Assembly: GCF_050268245.1 (NCBI RefSeq)
Contig: NZ_JBNNGK010000005.1
Location: 246,955-310,954 of the forward strand
Direction of reading: 5' to 3'
Origin: JBNNGK01 sp050268245
Lineage (GTDB): Bacteria; Pseudomonadota; Gammaproteobacteria; Enterobacterales; Enterobacteriaceae
Length of the DNA stretch: 64,000 bases
The translations under genes and the position numbers were made by a program. Position 1 is the stretch's first letter. Every line of letters starts with the position of its first letter. The notes under the pieces are model-generated. The model made no database searches. It saw nothing but the letters and a program-made list of their open reading frames with translations, and was not told where the DNA came from. Positions 7,211 to 16,837 of this stretch are shown piece after piece.

Positions 7211-9477
7211 TATCTACCCTCCAAATAATCAACTCTATGTCTACCTAGTTCGTATTGTGAAATTGCAGGTGTGTTTTGTATGTAATCAATTAACTCTTGT
7301 TTACTATCATTTGAACCTGCAAGCATAGGCTTAGGTCCTTTGGTAAAACCTTGGTAAACGAAGTCGACCAACACTTCTTGGATAGATGTATCCAAGCTTT
7401 CCCATTGTTTCGCACTGGAAACACCACTAGTCCACTTTTTATAATTAGCAATAGCCCGCTCAACATATTTAGGGTAAATAATAGAAAAGAGAGACTCTTG
7501 CTGCTGCAATGTTATCTCCCCTATATCCTTTTTATGAGCACTTACATAATCACGAGCAGAAAATCCTTTAAGTCCTGCGCATTTTGATATTTTAACGGCC
7601 TGAATATTAGGTATTCCTGATGCAATCATATCATTATAAATATCACTCTCAGAACGATCCCCCATATCATAACCACGGCCAAGAGTTACCCCTGAAAGAT
7701 CATTTCCAGGCCAGTGAATAACCCGGCTATAATATATAGATGATGAAATATCATTTCCTTCAGCGTTGTAAGTCAACTTACCTTCTAAAGTTTTAACTTG
7801 AGATTTAATAGCATCGAGAAAAACCAGCGGGTGCATATGCCACGGATTTTCCACCATCCCCGCCACACGGTTCATCCAGCGCGTGTCCGTAAGAACCTTC
7901 ACCGTGTAGGCATACCATTCCGGTGATTCCTTCTTCATCGTGGGGGATAAGAACGATTTCCAGATCGGAGCCTCCGATGAGTAATACCAGTCACTGGGGT
8001 GCTTCACGCACAATCTGTACAGATGATCGCGCATTGACGGGGTCTGCACCGCCCGCCGGTACTGTTCCGGGTAATACCAGGTGTATTTAGTGCCGTCAAT
8101 CTTGTCCAGCAGTTGCTGGTAGTTGAACGCCACCGCCTTGCTGTAGGGTTTCCCGTCGTTGTCCGCCACGCTGAAAAAACGCTCAAAAATCGTCTTCACC
8201 AGCCCTTTCGGCTGCGTCTTCCCGTCGAGATGATCAAAGCTCGCCGGGCTGTCCTCCGTGCTCTCAAAACCCCGACCCGCTAGGTCATACCGAGACAGCA
8301 GCTGCACATCCGACTCCGCCAGCAGCCCGCGCGACGCCCCATCCGGGCAGTAGCGTTTACCCTCTTTGTCCGTCACAGCCTGACCGGACAGCGCCATCAC
8401 CGTTTCGGTCTGCGTGGTTATCAGCCCCTTCTGTATTTCCCCGCCGCTGAATTGCAGGTATACCGGGATCCCCTTCGGGCAGCGGGCAAAGGCAGGCTTG
8501 TCGCGCCCCACGCCTTCCGAGTTGCTCAGGAAGTGCGGCAGGTCGTCCGTGGTCAGACATTCAATATGCACCTGATAGCGTTTTTCATGCCCGTCCTCGC
8601 TGGGGACCTGAAACCAGCCCAGATGCCCCACCGGATCCCCGGCCTTAATCGGGTAAGGCGTCGGACACACCACCGTATCAAACTGCATGGTTTCACGTGA
8701 CGGCGGCAGGAACGGCGACCACCACGCCGGACGGGTGGCGCTGTCGCGGACTGGAATCAGATTCCCTTTATCGCATACAGTCCATACCCGGTCTCCGGCT
8801 TTCAGGCTCATGCTGCCCGCAACCGGCTCGGCCAGCGTGACGTGCGCATATTGCCGCCCGTTGCTCCCGGTCATCGTGTCGGCGCTCACCGCCCTGTCCC
8901 ATGTCACCCGCGTGCCGGGCGGCAGCTCTGTCGCCACCCACTGCCGGGATTCATCTACATACGCCTTCAGGTGCTCTCCTTCTGCCACCCTGAGCGCCGT
9001 ACTGTCCTGCTCCGGGTAGGCCAGCCAGGGCGCGAGGTGCATATACAGGGTGTAAAAAGTCAGCCCACTCTCTGCCGTTTCCCCTGGCTGAACACGGTGG
9101 TGAATAAGCACAAAAGACCCTGAGTAGCGTAAATCCCCCCAGTACCACGGCACGCTGAGGTAATCCCGGTTAATCCGGTACGCCACTACCTCACCGTCCG
9201 CCATGCAGCGCACGGCCTGCTCCCCCTTAAACGGCACCGGAAAATCCACGGCCTCATTCATCGCCTGACCGCTGAGCGCACACCATGGCGTGGTGGTATC
9301 ACTGATGTGAATGCCTCCGTGCCACATACCATTGCGGCCAATAAGCCAGTGCCCGGCGGCCTCGCCCTCCAGATGCGCGAGCATTTCTTCGAGATTACTG
9401 AACTCCCCGCCCCGGTTGTTTTTCGGTACCGGCCAGCGGATGGCCGGGAGCTGCGGGCCGTTTTCCGGCTTCGACAT
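7210..9477 (-). CDS. Modular peptidoglycan-targeting toxin with pesticin/T4-lysozyme-like C-terminal domain
   Basis: 755 residues, ATG at 9477 behind AAAGGA. The N-terminal part has an M23/lysostaphin-like fold signature (residues about 45-175: GGIHIS, VDFPVPFKG, VRCMADGEVVAYRI, YTLYMHLAPW), as in many type VI secretion cargo proteins. The middle, up to about residue 560, is a GC-rich linker ending NPWHMHPLVFLDAI. Residues 566-755 are AT-rich and carry LTYNAEG (candidate catalytic Glu573) and GVTLGRGYDMG, as in pesticin/phage-lysozyme muramidases. The sharp composition change suggests a swapped toxin tip. No vgrG, PAAR or secretion genes are present; the upstream side is cut by recombinase debris. 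Delivery by T6SS is inference. The protein looks intact. Confidence 0.75.
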   Translation of the reverse strand: MSKPENGPQLPAIRWPVPKNNRGGEFSNLEEMLAHLEGEAAGHWLIGRNGMWHGGIHISDTTTPWCALSGQAMNEAVDFPVPFKGEQAVRCMADGEVVAYRINRDYLSVPWYWGDLRYSGSFVLIHHRVQPGETAESGLTFYTLYMHLAPWLAYPEQDSTALRVAEGEHLKAYVDESRQWVATELPPGTRVTWDRAVSADTMTGSNGRQYAHVTLAEPVAGSMSLKAGDRVWTVCDKGNLIPVRDSATRPAWWSPFLPPSRETMQFDTVVCPTPYPIKAGDPVGHLGWFQVPSEDGHEKRYQVHIECLTTDDLPHFLSNSEGVGRDKPAFARCPKGIPVYLQFSGGEIQKGLITTQTETVMALSGQAVTDKEGKRYCPDGASRGLLAESDVQLLSRYDLAGRGFESTEDSPASFDHLDGKTQPKGLVKTIFERFFSVADNDGKPYSKAVAFNYQQLLDKIDGTKYTWYYPEQYRRAVQTPSMRDHLYRLCVKHPSDWYYSSEAPIWKSFLSPTMKKESPEWYAYTVKVLTDTRWMNRVAGMVENPWHMHPLVFLDAIKSQVKTLEGKLTYNAEGNDISSSIYYSRVIHWPGNDLSGVTLGRGYDMGDRSESDIYNDMIASGIPNIQAVKISKCAGLKGFSARDYVSAHKKDIGEITLQQQESLFSIIYPKYVERAIANYKKWTSGVSSAKQWESLDTSIQEVLVDFVYQGFTKGPKPMLAGSNDSKQELIDYIQNTPAISQYELGRHRVDYLEGR

Positions 9478-9590
9478 AGCAAATCCTTTTGGTTTATCGG
9501 GTTAAATACGGGGCTATCATACACTGGCGGACATTTTATCGCCGTTTCCGGAAGGGAACACAAAAGTAAAATTTTGTAAGATGCGGCGAT

Positions 9591-9884
9591 CTAACTCTCT
9601 GAACCGGCTGCTTTTACCCTGAGAATAGTCTGTTGGGTGGTGCTGAATTCACGAGCCACAGCACTCACAGTCATCCCCATATTGAGGCGTTCAGGACTAA
9701 TTGCTTCTGTTCATCATTCAGTGCGGAGGGGCGTCCAAAGCGTTTCCCTGATGCTCTGGCCCGTGCAATACCAAAGTGTGTGCGCTCAATGAGCAGGTCG
9801 CGCTCAAACTCTGCCACCGCCGAGATCACCTACATGGTCATTTTCCCGGCAGGGCTGGTGAGGTCCACACCGCCCAGCGCCTTT
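9591..9884 (-). pseudogene. Serine recombinase (resolvase/invertase) C-terminal remnant
   Basis: On the minus strand the sequence reads VDLTSPAGKMTM, a stop (TAG), then VISAVAEFERDLLIERT and GKRFGRPSALNDEQ, the end of the resolvase catalytic domain. After a frameshift comes the HTH MTVSAVAREFSTTQQTILRVKA. The N-terminal catalytic serine region is missing, and one nonsense and one frame change are visible. Dead fragment. Confidence 0.7.
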
Positions 9885-9887
9885 GGT

Positions 9888-10007
9888 CTAATGGGCGCCA
9901 TCCGGCGGCCGGTTTCTGTGCTGAAATTATGTGGCATGCTGGTCATGCTGAGCGGGATCGCCATCATGTTATTCGGCGATCGACTGTATGAGCGCTTTCT
10001 GCACTGA
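9888..10007 (+). pseudogene. C-terminal tail of a membrane transporter (possibly DMT/YdcZ type)
   Basis: The reading LMGAIRRPVSVLKLCGMLVMLSG... ends with YERFLH and a TGA. It gives one clear membrane helix and looks like the last helix of a small multidrug/DMT-type transporter. The rest of the gene is missing because it is fused to the recombinase remnant on its left. Family assignment is weak. Confidence 0.4.
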
Positions 10008-10275
10008 CAGTGTGGGGTTCTACGCCCATCCCTTACGGACGTCTGCGCCGAAGCGGCGTTCGTACGCCATACCTAAAAGCGCAACGCCTACTTTCGATTC
10101 TCGCTCAGGATGAGCGGGCGACCTTTTACACTTTCCAAATGCCCGCTGTGCTATCGCCGTAATGTTGCCCGCTATTTGAATTAAACTTTGCGCGGTAAAT
10201 GTTCCAATCTGTAAATCATTATCGTTCAGGTATACTATCGGTCACTAACTACGTACTAGATAACTCGGTGAAAAG

Positions 10276-11535
10276 ATGGATAAAACCACCCAAAGGACAG
10301 AACATTTTATCGGCCTGGAGTGGCTACGTTTCCTGTTGGGATGTTACATCATGATTTATCATACGTTGCATGTCTATCCGCAGGCTAAATCAATCCCTTT
10401 CTTGTCTGAACTCAGTGGGATGGGATTCTTCGCGACCAGTACTTTCTTTGTGTTATCCGGCTTTTTGCTGACTCACGTCTACAGTCGTGACGGTAAAATG
10501 CGCGAGTCGACCAAGCGTTTTTGGGCAAAACGGTTGTTCAACCTCTATCCAATTCATATTGTTGCTCTTTTATCAGCCATCGGTGTCGTTGCTTTGATGC
10601 AATGGTTGGCCATTCCGCCGGAAGGCGCGGCAGCCAGCCCGCGCTTCGTGATTTATGACACTAATGAACAATTGTCGTCTGAAGCGCGTGAACTTTTACG
10701 ACACTATATGACCAACCCAGAGCTGATACTTAATTTGGTGCTCCAGGTGTTTATGTTGCAGGCTTGGAATCCCTACTTCCTGACATTTAATGCACCGCTT
10801 TGGTCTATCTCTACCCTCTTCTTTTTCTATCTTACTTTCCCGGTGTTAGCGCCACGGCTGATGTCGTCACGCTGGCCGAAATTAATCTTTATGCTACTGT
10901 GGGCACTCTATTTGCTTCCACCCGTCTGGGCCGTTTGGCAACATCTTTACGGTATGCCTTATACCGGTTTGTTACAACGTAACCCGTTATTACGTTTGCC
11001 TGAATTTCTTGCCGGTATTATCAGTTACGCGTTATTTACCCGTTATCGCCATACCGCGATTTGCCAACGCATCTTCTGGCGGACTGCCGCCGCCCTGTTT
11101 GTGGCAGGCTGTTTTGTGGTGGCGATGTTGTTGATCACTCGCACCGAAGGACGCCACTGGTATTTCTTACTGCACAATGGGTTACTGCTGCCAGCCCAGT
11201 GTATTTTGGTGGTGTTATGTGCACTGTTGCACTTACCGCAGAATAATCGCTGGTTAGAACACTGGTCGCCACGGCTTGGTGCTACGTCACTGTCAATATT
11301 TGCTCTGCACGTCCCTTTATTTAATCTGTTCCGTACCGTAGAGCAATTGATACGCGGCGCACCTTCCCTGTGTGTGAACGATTGGCAAGCTTGCATCGCC
11401 GCCGCTGGCAACGTGCAATTATCCACGCCTGGTTATCTACTGTACCTGACATTGACCATATTGATTTGTCTTCTGTTCCAAGAGCGTTTTGTTGTGCCCG
11501 TACGCCTTTGGCTGACTCGTCGCTACTTAAAATAG
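10276..11535 (+). CDS. Acyltransferase 3 (OafA-like) family membrane protein
   Basis: 419 residues with about ten membrane helices. It opens with GLEWLRFLLGCYIMIYHTLHVYP, which contains the conserved early His of acyltransferase 3 proteins. FFVLSGFLLTHVYSR and the RLFNLYPIHI segment follow, also typical. These integral inner-membrane enzymes transfer acetyl or other acyl groups to lipopolysaccharide O-antigen, exopolysaccharide or small molecules; the substrate cannot be told here. It stands alone: debris upstream, a convergent RND gene downstream. A GGTGAAAAG ribosome site precedes the ATG. Confidence 0.8.
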   Translation: MDKTTQRTEHFIGLEWLRFLLGCYIMIYHTLHVYPQAKSIPFLSELSGMGFFATSTFFVLSGFLLTHVYSRDGKMRESTKRFWAKRLFNLYPIHIVALLSAIGVVALMQWLAIPPEGAAASPRFVIYDTNEQLSSEARELLRHYMTNPELILNLVLQVFMLQAWNPYFLTFNAPLWSISTLFFFYLTFPVLAPRLMSSRWPKLIFMLLWALYLLPPVWAVWQHLYGMPYTGLLQRNPLLRLPEFLAGIISYALFTRYRHTAICQRIFWRTAAALFVAGCFVVAMLLITRTEGRHWYFLLHNGLLLPAQCILVVLCALLHLPQNNRWLEHWSPRLGATSLSIFALHVPLFNLFRTVEQLIRGAPSLCVNDWQACIAAAGNVQLSTPGYLLYLTLTILICLLFQERFVVPVRLWLTRRYLK

Positions 11536-11541
11536 TGCTAT

Positions 11542-11570
11542 GGGCACTAACCTGATTAGTGCCCTGACCC
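11542..11570. terminator. Hairpin between convergent acyltransferase and RND genes
   Basis: Inverted repeat GGGCACTAA / TTAGTGCCC with a 5-nt loop, just after the acyltransferase stop codon. It lacks a long T-run, so terminator function is probable but not certain. Confidence 0.55.
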
Positions 11571-11589
11571 TTTGGACTAGCCTAAGCCC

Positions 11590-14500
11590 TTATTTCTTAC
11601 ACATACGGGTGACCAAAACAAAAAATACAGGCACAAAAAATATTGCCAATAAAGTCCCGCTTATCATACCGCCAAAGACCCCGGTTCCAATGGCATGCTG
11701 GGTTCTGTCACTGGCTCCACTGGCAAGCATTAGAGGCACCACTCCCAGCGTAAAGGCCAGCGAAGTCATCATAATTGGCCGTAAGCGTTGTCTCGCTGCC
11801 TGCAAGGTCGCGGTGACCATATCCATACCCTGTGAGCGTAATTGTCGGGCGAATTCGACGATCAATATGGCATTTTTGGTCGAAAGCCCAATGATGGTTA
11901 TCATTCCTACCCTAAAAAAATGTCATTCGACATACCGGCAACCATTACCGCACACACCGACCCTATCAGCCCCAACGGAACGACTAACATGACCGCAAAG
12001 GGGATTGACCAGCTTTCATAGAGTGCTGCCAGCACCATAAACACCACCAAGATAGATAACAAAATAAGCGCTGGAAGTTGAGAAGCGGATTCTCTTTCCT
12101 GTAGTGAACTGCCCGCCCACTCGGCGATGAATCCTTGGGGTAATACGCTCACAAGGCGATCCATTTCCGCCATAGCGCTGCCGCTCGACAGCCCCGGCGC
12201 GGCGCTGCCCGTCACCCTTATTGCGGGATAGCCTTGATAGCGATTTAATTGTTGTGGGGCCTGAACCCAAGACGGTGTTACGAAAGCAGAAAGAGGTACC
12301 ATTCCACCCGTTTTGTTTTTGACTGACACTTTCAGTAAGTCAGTCAGTTGCATTCTGTAAGCGGTGTCAGCCTGGACGATAACCTGCCGAACGCGGCCGT
12401 TGTCCGTGTAGTCATTGACATAATAAGAACCCGAAGCGGTAGAGAGCGTCTGATTAATTTCATCAAATGACACGCCGAAGGCTTCGGCTTTTTCCCTGTC
12501 TACATCCAGCGACACACTTACCCCCTCTGGAAGTCCGTCAATGTAGACATCCGCTAACACTGAACTTTTGCTAGCAAGTGCGATGAGCTTTTCGGTTGCC
12601 GCTTTCAACGCAGGGTAACCTTTCCCTGCCCGGTCTTCGATATACAGCGTAAAGCCTGATGACGTTCCCATATCAGAGATCGCAGGGGGTAACAGGCTCA
12701 GCGTAGTGGCGTCAGAGACCGCCTCCAAAGCAGTTTGCACAAAATTTGCCTCACTCTGAGCCGTCGCGCCGTTTCGGTGTTGCCAATCCTTTAATGTAGT
12801 AAACGCCATTGCCGTGTTGGGTCCCGATCCGGAAAAACCAAACCCAAGGATCGTAACGTTGCTCTCAACAGCTTTACGCGTCGCGATGACATCCTCTACG
12901 TGCTGCACGACTTTGCGTGTCCGCTCCATCGTGGCATCCGAAGGCAACTGAATGGAGGACATAAAGTAGCCTTGGTCTTCATCCGGCAAAAATGATGAAG
13001 GCAGATTTTTCAGAGCAATCAGCAGTAAACCGCAAAGAGCAATGTACAGCAGTAGCATCCTTCCAGAACGCTTCAGCACATATCGCAGCCCTGATTCATA
13101 ACGGATTGAGAAGGCATTGAAATGACGGTTGAACCAACGTGGAAAACCTTTTTTGTGCCCCTCTTTATGACTCTGTGGCTTTAGTAAAGAAGCACAGAGT
13201 GCCGGGGTCAGCGTCAGTGCCAAAAATGCCGAAAATAGGATCGACACGGCCATAGAGAGTGTAAACTGCCGATAAATAACACCCACCGATCCACTGGCGA
13301 ACCCCATAGGGATAAATACGGCAGTCAACACCAGAGTAATACCGATAATGGCTGGGGTAATTTCTTTCATTGCCTCACGCGTAGCCTGCTGGGGTAATAA
13401 TTTGTTCTCTTCCATCAGGTGTTCGACATTTTCCACCACTACGATCGCATCATCGACAATGATGCCGATAGCTAACACCATGCCAAACATGGTCAGTACG
13501 TTGATAGAAAAACCGCATAGCAGCATGACGGTGAAGGTGCCCAGTAACGCCACGGGTGCCACAATAGCGGGGATCAGCGTACAGCGGATTTTGTGCAGGA
13601 ATAGCAGCATCACCAAGAAGACCAAAACCATCGCTTCAATAAAAGTATGGATGACTTTCTCAATCGACAATTTGACAAAGGGGGCCGTATCAAAGGGTAC
13701 CGAGAACGCCATTCCTTGCGGCAAGTTGGCAGAAAGCTCGGCAAGCCGTGCATGAATGCCTGCTGCCGTACTGATTGCATTAGCCCCTGGTGCGAGCTGG
13801 ATCGCCGCCGCCGTCGCGGGCAAACCATTTTCACGTATCGCAAAGGCATAACTTTGCAGACCGGACTCGATCCGGGCGATATCCGCCAGCTTTAATCGAG
13901 CACCGCTGCTATCCGCTCTAATTGTAATATTGCGGAACTCCTCTATCGACGCGAGCTGTCCTTTCACCATCAGTGGATAAGTCACCTGCTGACCAGATGC
14001 CGCAGGCTCATCGCCAATACGCCCTGGTGAAACCCGCACATTTTGCTGGCTGAGTGCAGCGATCACCTCATTAACTGACAGCTTAAAAGTGTACATTTTG
14101 AGCGGATCTAGCCAGATGCGCATGGCTTTTTCCGCACCGAACAACTGGACTTTACCTACGCCAGGAACACGACGTAGTTCATCGCTAACATTGCGGGAAA
14201 AATAATCGCTCAAATCAGCTTCTTGATACGTCCTGGAAGGCGATTTCAATCCTACCATCATCAGAAAGCCTGAGTTTGCCGCTTCTACGCTCACGCCATT
14301 CTGCCGCACCGCTTGTGGAAGCCGCGGTTCAACCACTTTGATTTGGTTTTGAATATCCATCTGGGCAAGTTTGATGTCGGTTCCTGGCTTAAATGTCACC
14401 GTAATAGATGCCGAGCCCGACGTATCGCTGGTTGACTCAAAATACAGCAAGTCATCAACACCTGAAATTTCACGTTCAAGTAAAGAGACAACCGATGTGT

Positions 14501-14672
14501 TCATCGTTTCCGGCGTGGCGCCGGGATAACTCACCGATATCGACACGGTAGGCGGTGCCACCGCGGGATATTGAGCCACCGGGAGTTTAGGAATTGCCAG
14601 AACGCCAGTGAGAATAATAAATAATGCGATAACCCAGGCGAAGACGGGTCTCTCGATAAAAAACTGAGACAT
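11590..14672 (-). pseudogene. RND (HAE1/AcrB-type) efflux pump with a single frameshift
   Basis: Drug/proton antiporter of the inner membrane, about 1,027 residues if the frame is repaired. It starts at ATG 14672 (MSQFFIERPVFAWVIAL) and holds the IVDDAIVVVENVEH motif with the two proton-relay Asp residues. The frame breaks at a run of seven A (11914-11920). One extra base there would give SNDIFFRVGMITIIGLSTKNAILIVEF, joining the last two helices (which carry the relay Lys) to the rest. Everything else looks intact, so the break may be recent, phase-variable or a sequencing error. It is second in an operon after the 6TM gene and controlled by the divergent TetR. No membrane-fusion partner (AcrA type) is encoded nearby. 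The C-terminal tail is short. Confidence 0.85.
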
Positions 14673-14749
14673 TAGAGTTAATCCGTATTGTTTTCTGAAT
14701 GGTTAAAAAACAGACAGCATGGCTTCCGCCAGTGACAGGCAGGGAGCCA

Positions 14750-15649
14750 TCACTCTTCATCCTCTGTTTCAGTGCTTACCCGTTTGCCTATATCCTTAAG
14801 CTGCGAATATTTCTCCAGCAGCTGTGGGCCATCATCAAGGCTGGTAGCAAACATCCACATATAGGTCATCACAGCGTAAATATGCCCAGCACTGATCGTG
14901 GTCGACTGCGTCATCCAGATAATAGTCAGGCTAAACAACATGGCGACCAGCACACCAATCGACAGATACCCGATAGCTTCACGATCAGAGAGGCGTATAC
15001 GTAATTTAGCGAGAGTAGAATAATGTCGCTTTAAAGATAACGTTGTAGCCTTAGTAACAAAATCAACCTCCTTTTCAAGACGATTATTGAGCTTGTTATA
15101 TAGCGTTTCGTTTTTCCGGGCAAAGCCGGGCAAGAAACAAGCCAAGAAAGCCAGAATGGCCAGGCAGGCAATACCCGCCCAGAATTCGAGAACCAGTAAC
15201 ATCACCGCCGCACCGATCAACGAAACTAGCGAAGTGATGAGCATAGGTAAGTGCAATTCAAAGAAATCAACGAACTCTCTCGATAACACCACGCGTGCTG
15301 CAACGGTTGAATGATTAAGATTATTTTTACGTTGCGACATGGTCACAGAGACAGCCAAGGCAGCATAAATTTTGGCAAAAGTTCGGGTATCCACACTTCT
15401 GCGCACCGCCCCCAGGCACCAGATAAAGAGGATCATCACCCCATAAAGCACGGCGTTTAATGTCTGGCCGGACAGTATGGCGTTAATGGAGACGCCGGCA
15501 AGAATCGGGTACAACAAATAGGTGACGTTTTCAGCAACCACCAGCAAAAAAGTAAAGAACAGTTTTTTGCGGTAGCGACTGGCCAGTAGTTTCAAGGTGC
15601 CAGAGGCTCTTCCGCTTGTGGAAGGCACCGGTATTCTTTCAGTGTTCAT
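14750..15649 (-). CDS. ABC transporter six-transmembrane domain protein without ATPase
   Basis: 299 residues from ATG 15649 (MNTERIPVPSTSG); an in-frame TTG 39 bp upstream is less likely. About six membrane helices lie between residues 30 and 280, in the layout of an ABC exporter membrane domain (PF13748-like). It ends in an acidic tail (STETEDEE) where an ATP-binding domain would begin. No Walker motifs are present here or next door, so it either borrows an ATPase or does something else. It is first gene of an operon with the RND pump (77-bp gap) and is read divergently from the TetR gene across two operator-like repeats. Confidence 0.7.
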   Translation of the reverse strand: MNTERIPVPSTSGRASGTLKLLASRYRKKLFFTFLLVVAENVTYLLYPILAGVSINAILSGQTLNAVLYGVMILFIWCLGAVRRSVDTRTFAKIYAALAVSVTMSQRKNNLNHSTVAARVVLSREFVDFFELHLPMLITSLVSLIGAAVMLLVLEFWAGIACLAILAFLACFLPGFARKNETLYNKLNNRLEKEVDFVTKATTLSLKRHYSTLAKLRIRLSDREAIGYLSIGVLVAMLFSLTIIWMTQSTTISAGHIYAVMTYMWMFATSLDDGPQLLEKYSQLKDIGKRVSTETEDEE

Positions 15650-15671
15650 CAGTGACACTTCTGTTAAAATA

Positions 15672-15718
15672 GAGCAATCGCTCAACAATCAACACATGCT
15701 ATTTGAGCAATCGCTCAA
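15672..15718. promoter_or_regulatory. Two TetR-type operator repeats in the divergent promoter
   Basis: The near-palindrome GAGCAATCGCTCA occurs at 15672-15684 and again, extended to TTGAGCAATCGCTCAA, at 15703-15718. The centres are 31-32 bp apart, about three helical turns. They lie between the 6TM/RND operon and the TetR gene, as expected for autoregulated local repression. Confidence 0.8.
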
Positions 15719-15736
15719 AGTCAATGGAGGTGAAGG

Positions 15737-16318
15737 ATGAAAACCAAGTCTGAGTTAATGAGAGATAAAATTCTTAAGGCTGTTGTTGAATTGTTTATCG
15801 AGAAAGGTATTGAAAAGGTCACAACGCGCGATCTGACAGAATATTTAGGCCTATCTCGCAGCCATATTTATCACTATTTTAAAGACTGGCGGTCCTTGAG
15901 TCTCACGGCAGTAACAAACTTTATGAACGACGAGCTGGAAGAGTTTCGCACCATTATTGCGCCTTTATCCGCCAGCCAGAAACTACAGGAATTTATTGAT
16001 GGCATGATTTCCGACGCCCCTGACCCAACCCGAAAGCTATATGGTTCTTTATGGCTACTTTCAACTTATGACGACGCCTACGCGAGTCTACTGCAGACTT
16101 TTCTGGATGAGTGGCATCAGGTGCTGACGAACATTATCCAGTCTGGTATGGACGAGCATACGTTTCGCATTGTTGATGCGCAACGCGTAGCGCGGCAGCT
16201 GGACGCCATGCTATTCGGTTACGGGGAACACCTGTTAACCTTACCCTCTGAAAGTTTAGTGAAGCAGACGAAAGAGGATATCGACGATTTTATCCAACAA
16301 AATATTATGGCGGGTTGA
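15737..16318 (+). CDS. TetR/AcrR-family transcriptional regulator
   Basis: 193 residues, ATG 15737 after GGAGGTGAAGG. The N-terminal HTH is clear (AVVELFIEKGIEKVTTRDLTEYLGLSRSHIYHYF, residues about 12-47), followed by a helical ligand-binding domain. It probably represses the divergent 6TM-RND operon through the two GAGCAATCGCTC repeats in the intergenic region. The inducer is unknown. Confidence 0.85.
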   Translation: MKTKSELMRDKILKAVVELFIEKGIEKVTTRDLTEYLGLSRSHIYHYFKDWRSLSLTAVTNFMNDELEEFRTIIAPLSASQKLQEFIDGMISDAPDPTRKLYGSLWLLSTYDDAYASLLQTFLDEWHQVLTNIIQSGMDEHTFRIVDAQRVARQLDAMLFGYGEHLLTLPSESLVKQTKEDIDDFIQQNIMAG

Positions 16319-16645
16319 AGCCCCCAGAAGGCAGCCCCTGAACAGCAAAAATTGATCGTTTTCGGCTGAAAATGGTCTGTCGGGTTGTGTATGTACAACG
16401 AGTTTACCAACAATATGCACCACGATACGCCGGATGCCTATGCCATAATCCGTTCAATTCTTTCGGTGGCGTGCCGTACGAGAGGCTGTATGACGATATA
16501 AAAACGTTAATGCTTCACCATTCCCTTTTGGTACAAATACGACAACGTGGGAAATTAATGAGTAGCGTCAAATCATGTGACGGGTTGAGAGTCCACCGGG
16601 TTGCAAAAAGGACGCCGCCCTTCTTGCAACGATTAGACTTTTTTA
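16319..16645. other. Intergenic stretch with a hairpin near acrZ
   Basis: No supported gene. A 13-bp imperfect hairpin, GTTGCAAAAAGG / CCCTTCTTGCAAC at 16600-16631, lies just past the acrZ stop and may end its transcript, though no strong T-run follows on the minus strand. Confidence 0.45.
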
Positions 16646-16837
16646 TTATTTATTCGCCAGCTCGGCCGGTTTAGGCTGTGCCGTCGCAGTGTTAGCCGCA
16701 CGGTCGTGTTTCTTCTTACCTACATTTGAAATCAGGTTAAACACTTCGCCGAGACCATAAATTGCGCCAAGCAATACGGCAACCATCACCGGCACCATAA
16801 TAAGCACCATGGCTATGCTTTCTACTATTTCAATCAC
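16646..16837 (-). CDS. acrZ: AcrZ, small AcrB-associated membrane protein
   Basis: 63 residues, one membrane helix. The segment IMVPVMVAVLLGAIYGLGEV, followed by FNLISNVGKKK, matches E. coli AcrZ nearly residue for residue. AcrZ binds the AcrB pump in the inner membrane and changes its drug preference. The start is GTG 16837 behind GGAG at good spacing. After the GKKK the protein carries about 18 extra residues (HDRAANTATAQPKPAELANK) that E. coli AcrZ, 49 residues long, does not have in this form. It stands alone here, not beside the mod operon as in E. coli. Confidence 0.88.
   Translation of the reverse strand: MIEIVESIAMVLIMVPVMVAVLLGAIYGLGEVFNLISNVGKKKHDRAANTATAQPKPAELANK

Noticed and set aside
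9633..10007. Rightward frame of 124 codons
   Set aside because: A chimera: its first half is the antisense of the resolvase remnant and only the last 40 codons are real transporter sequence.
16372..16674. Rightward frame of 100 codons after the TetR gene
   Set aside because: Overlaps the acrZ end and hairpin; odd composition and no ribosome site.
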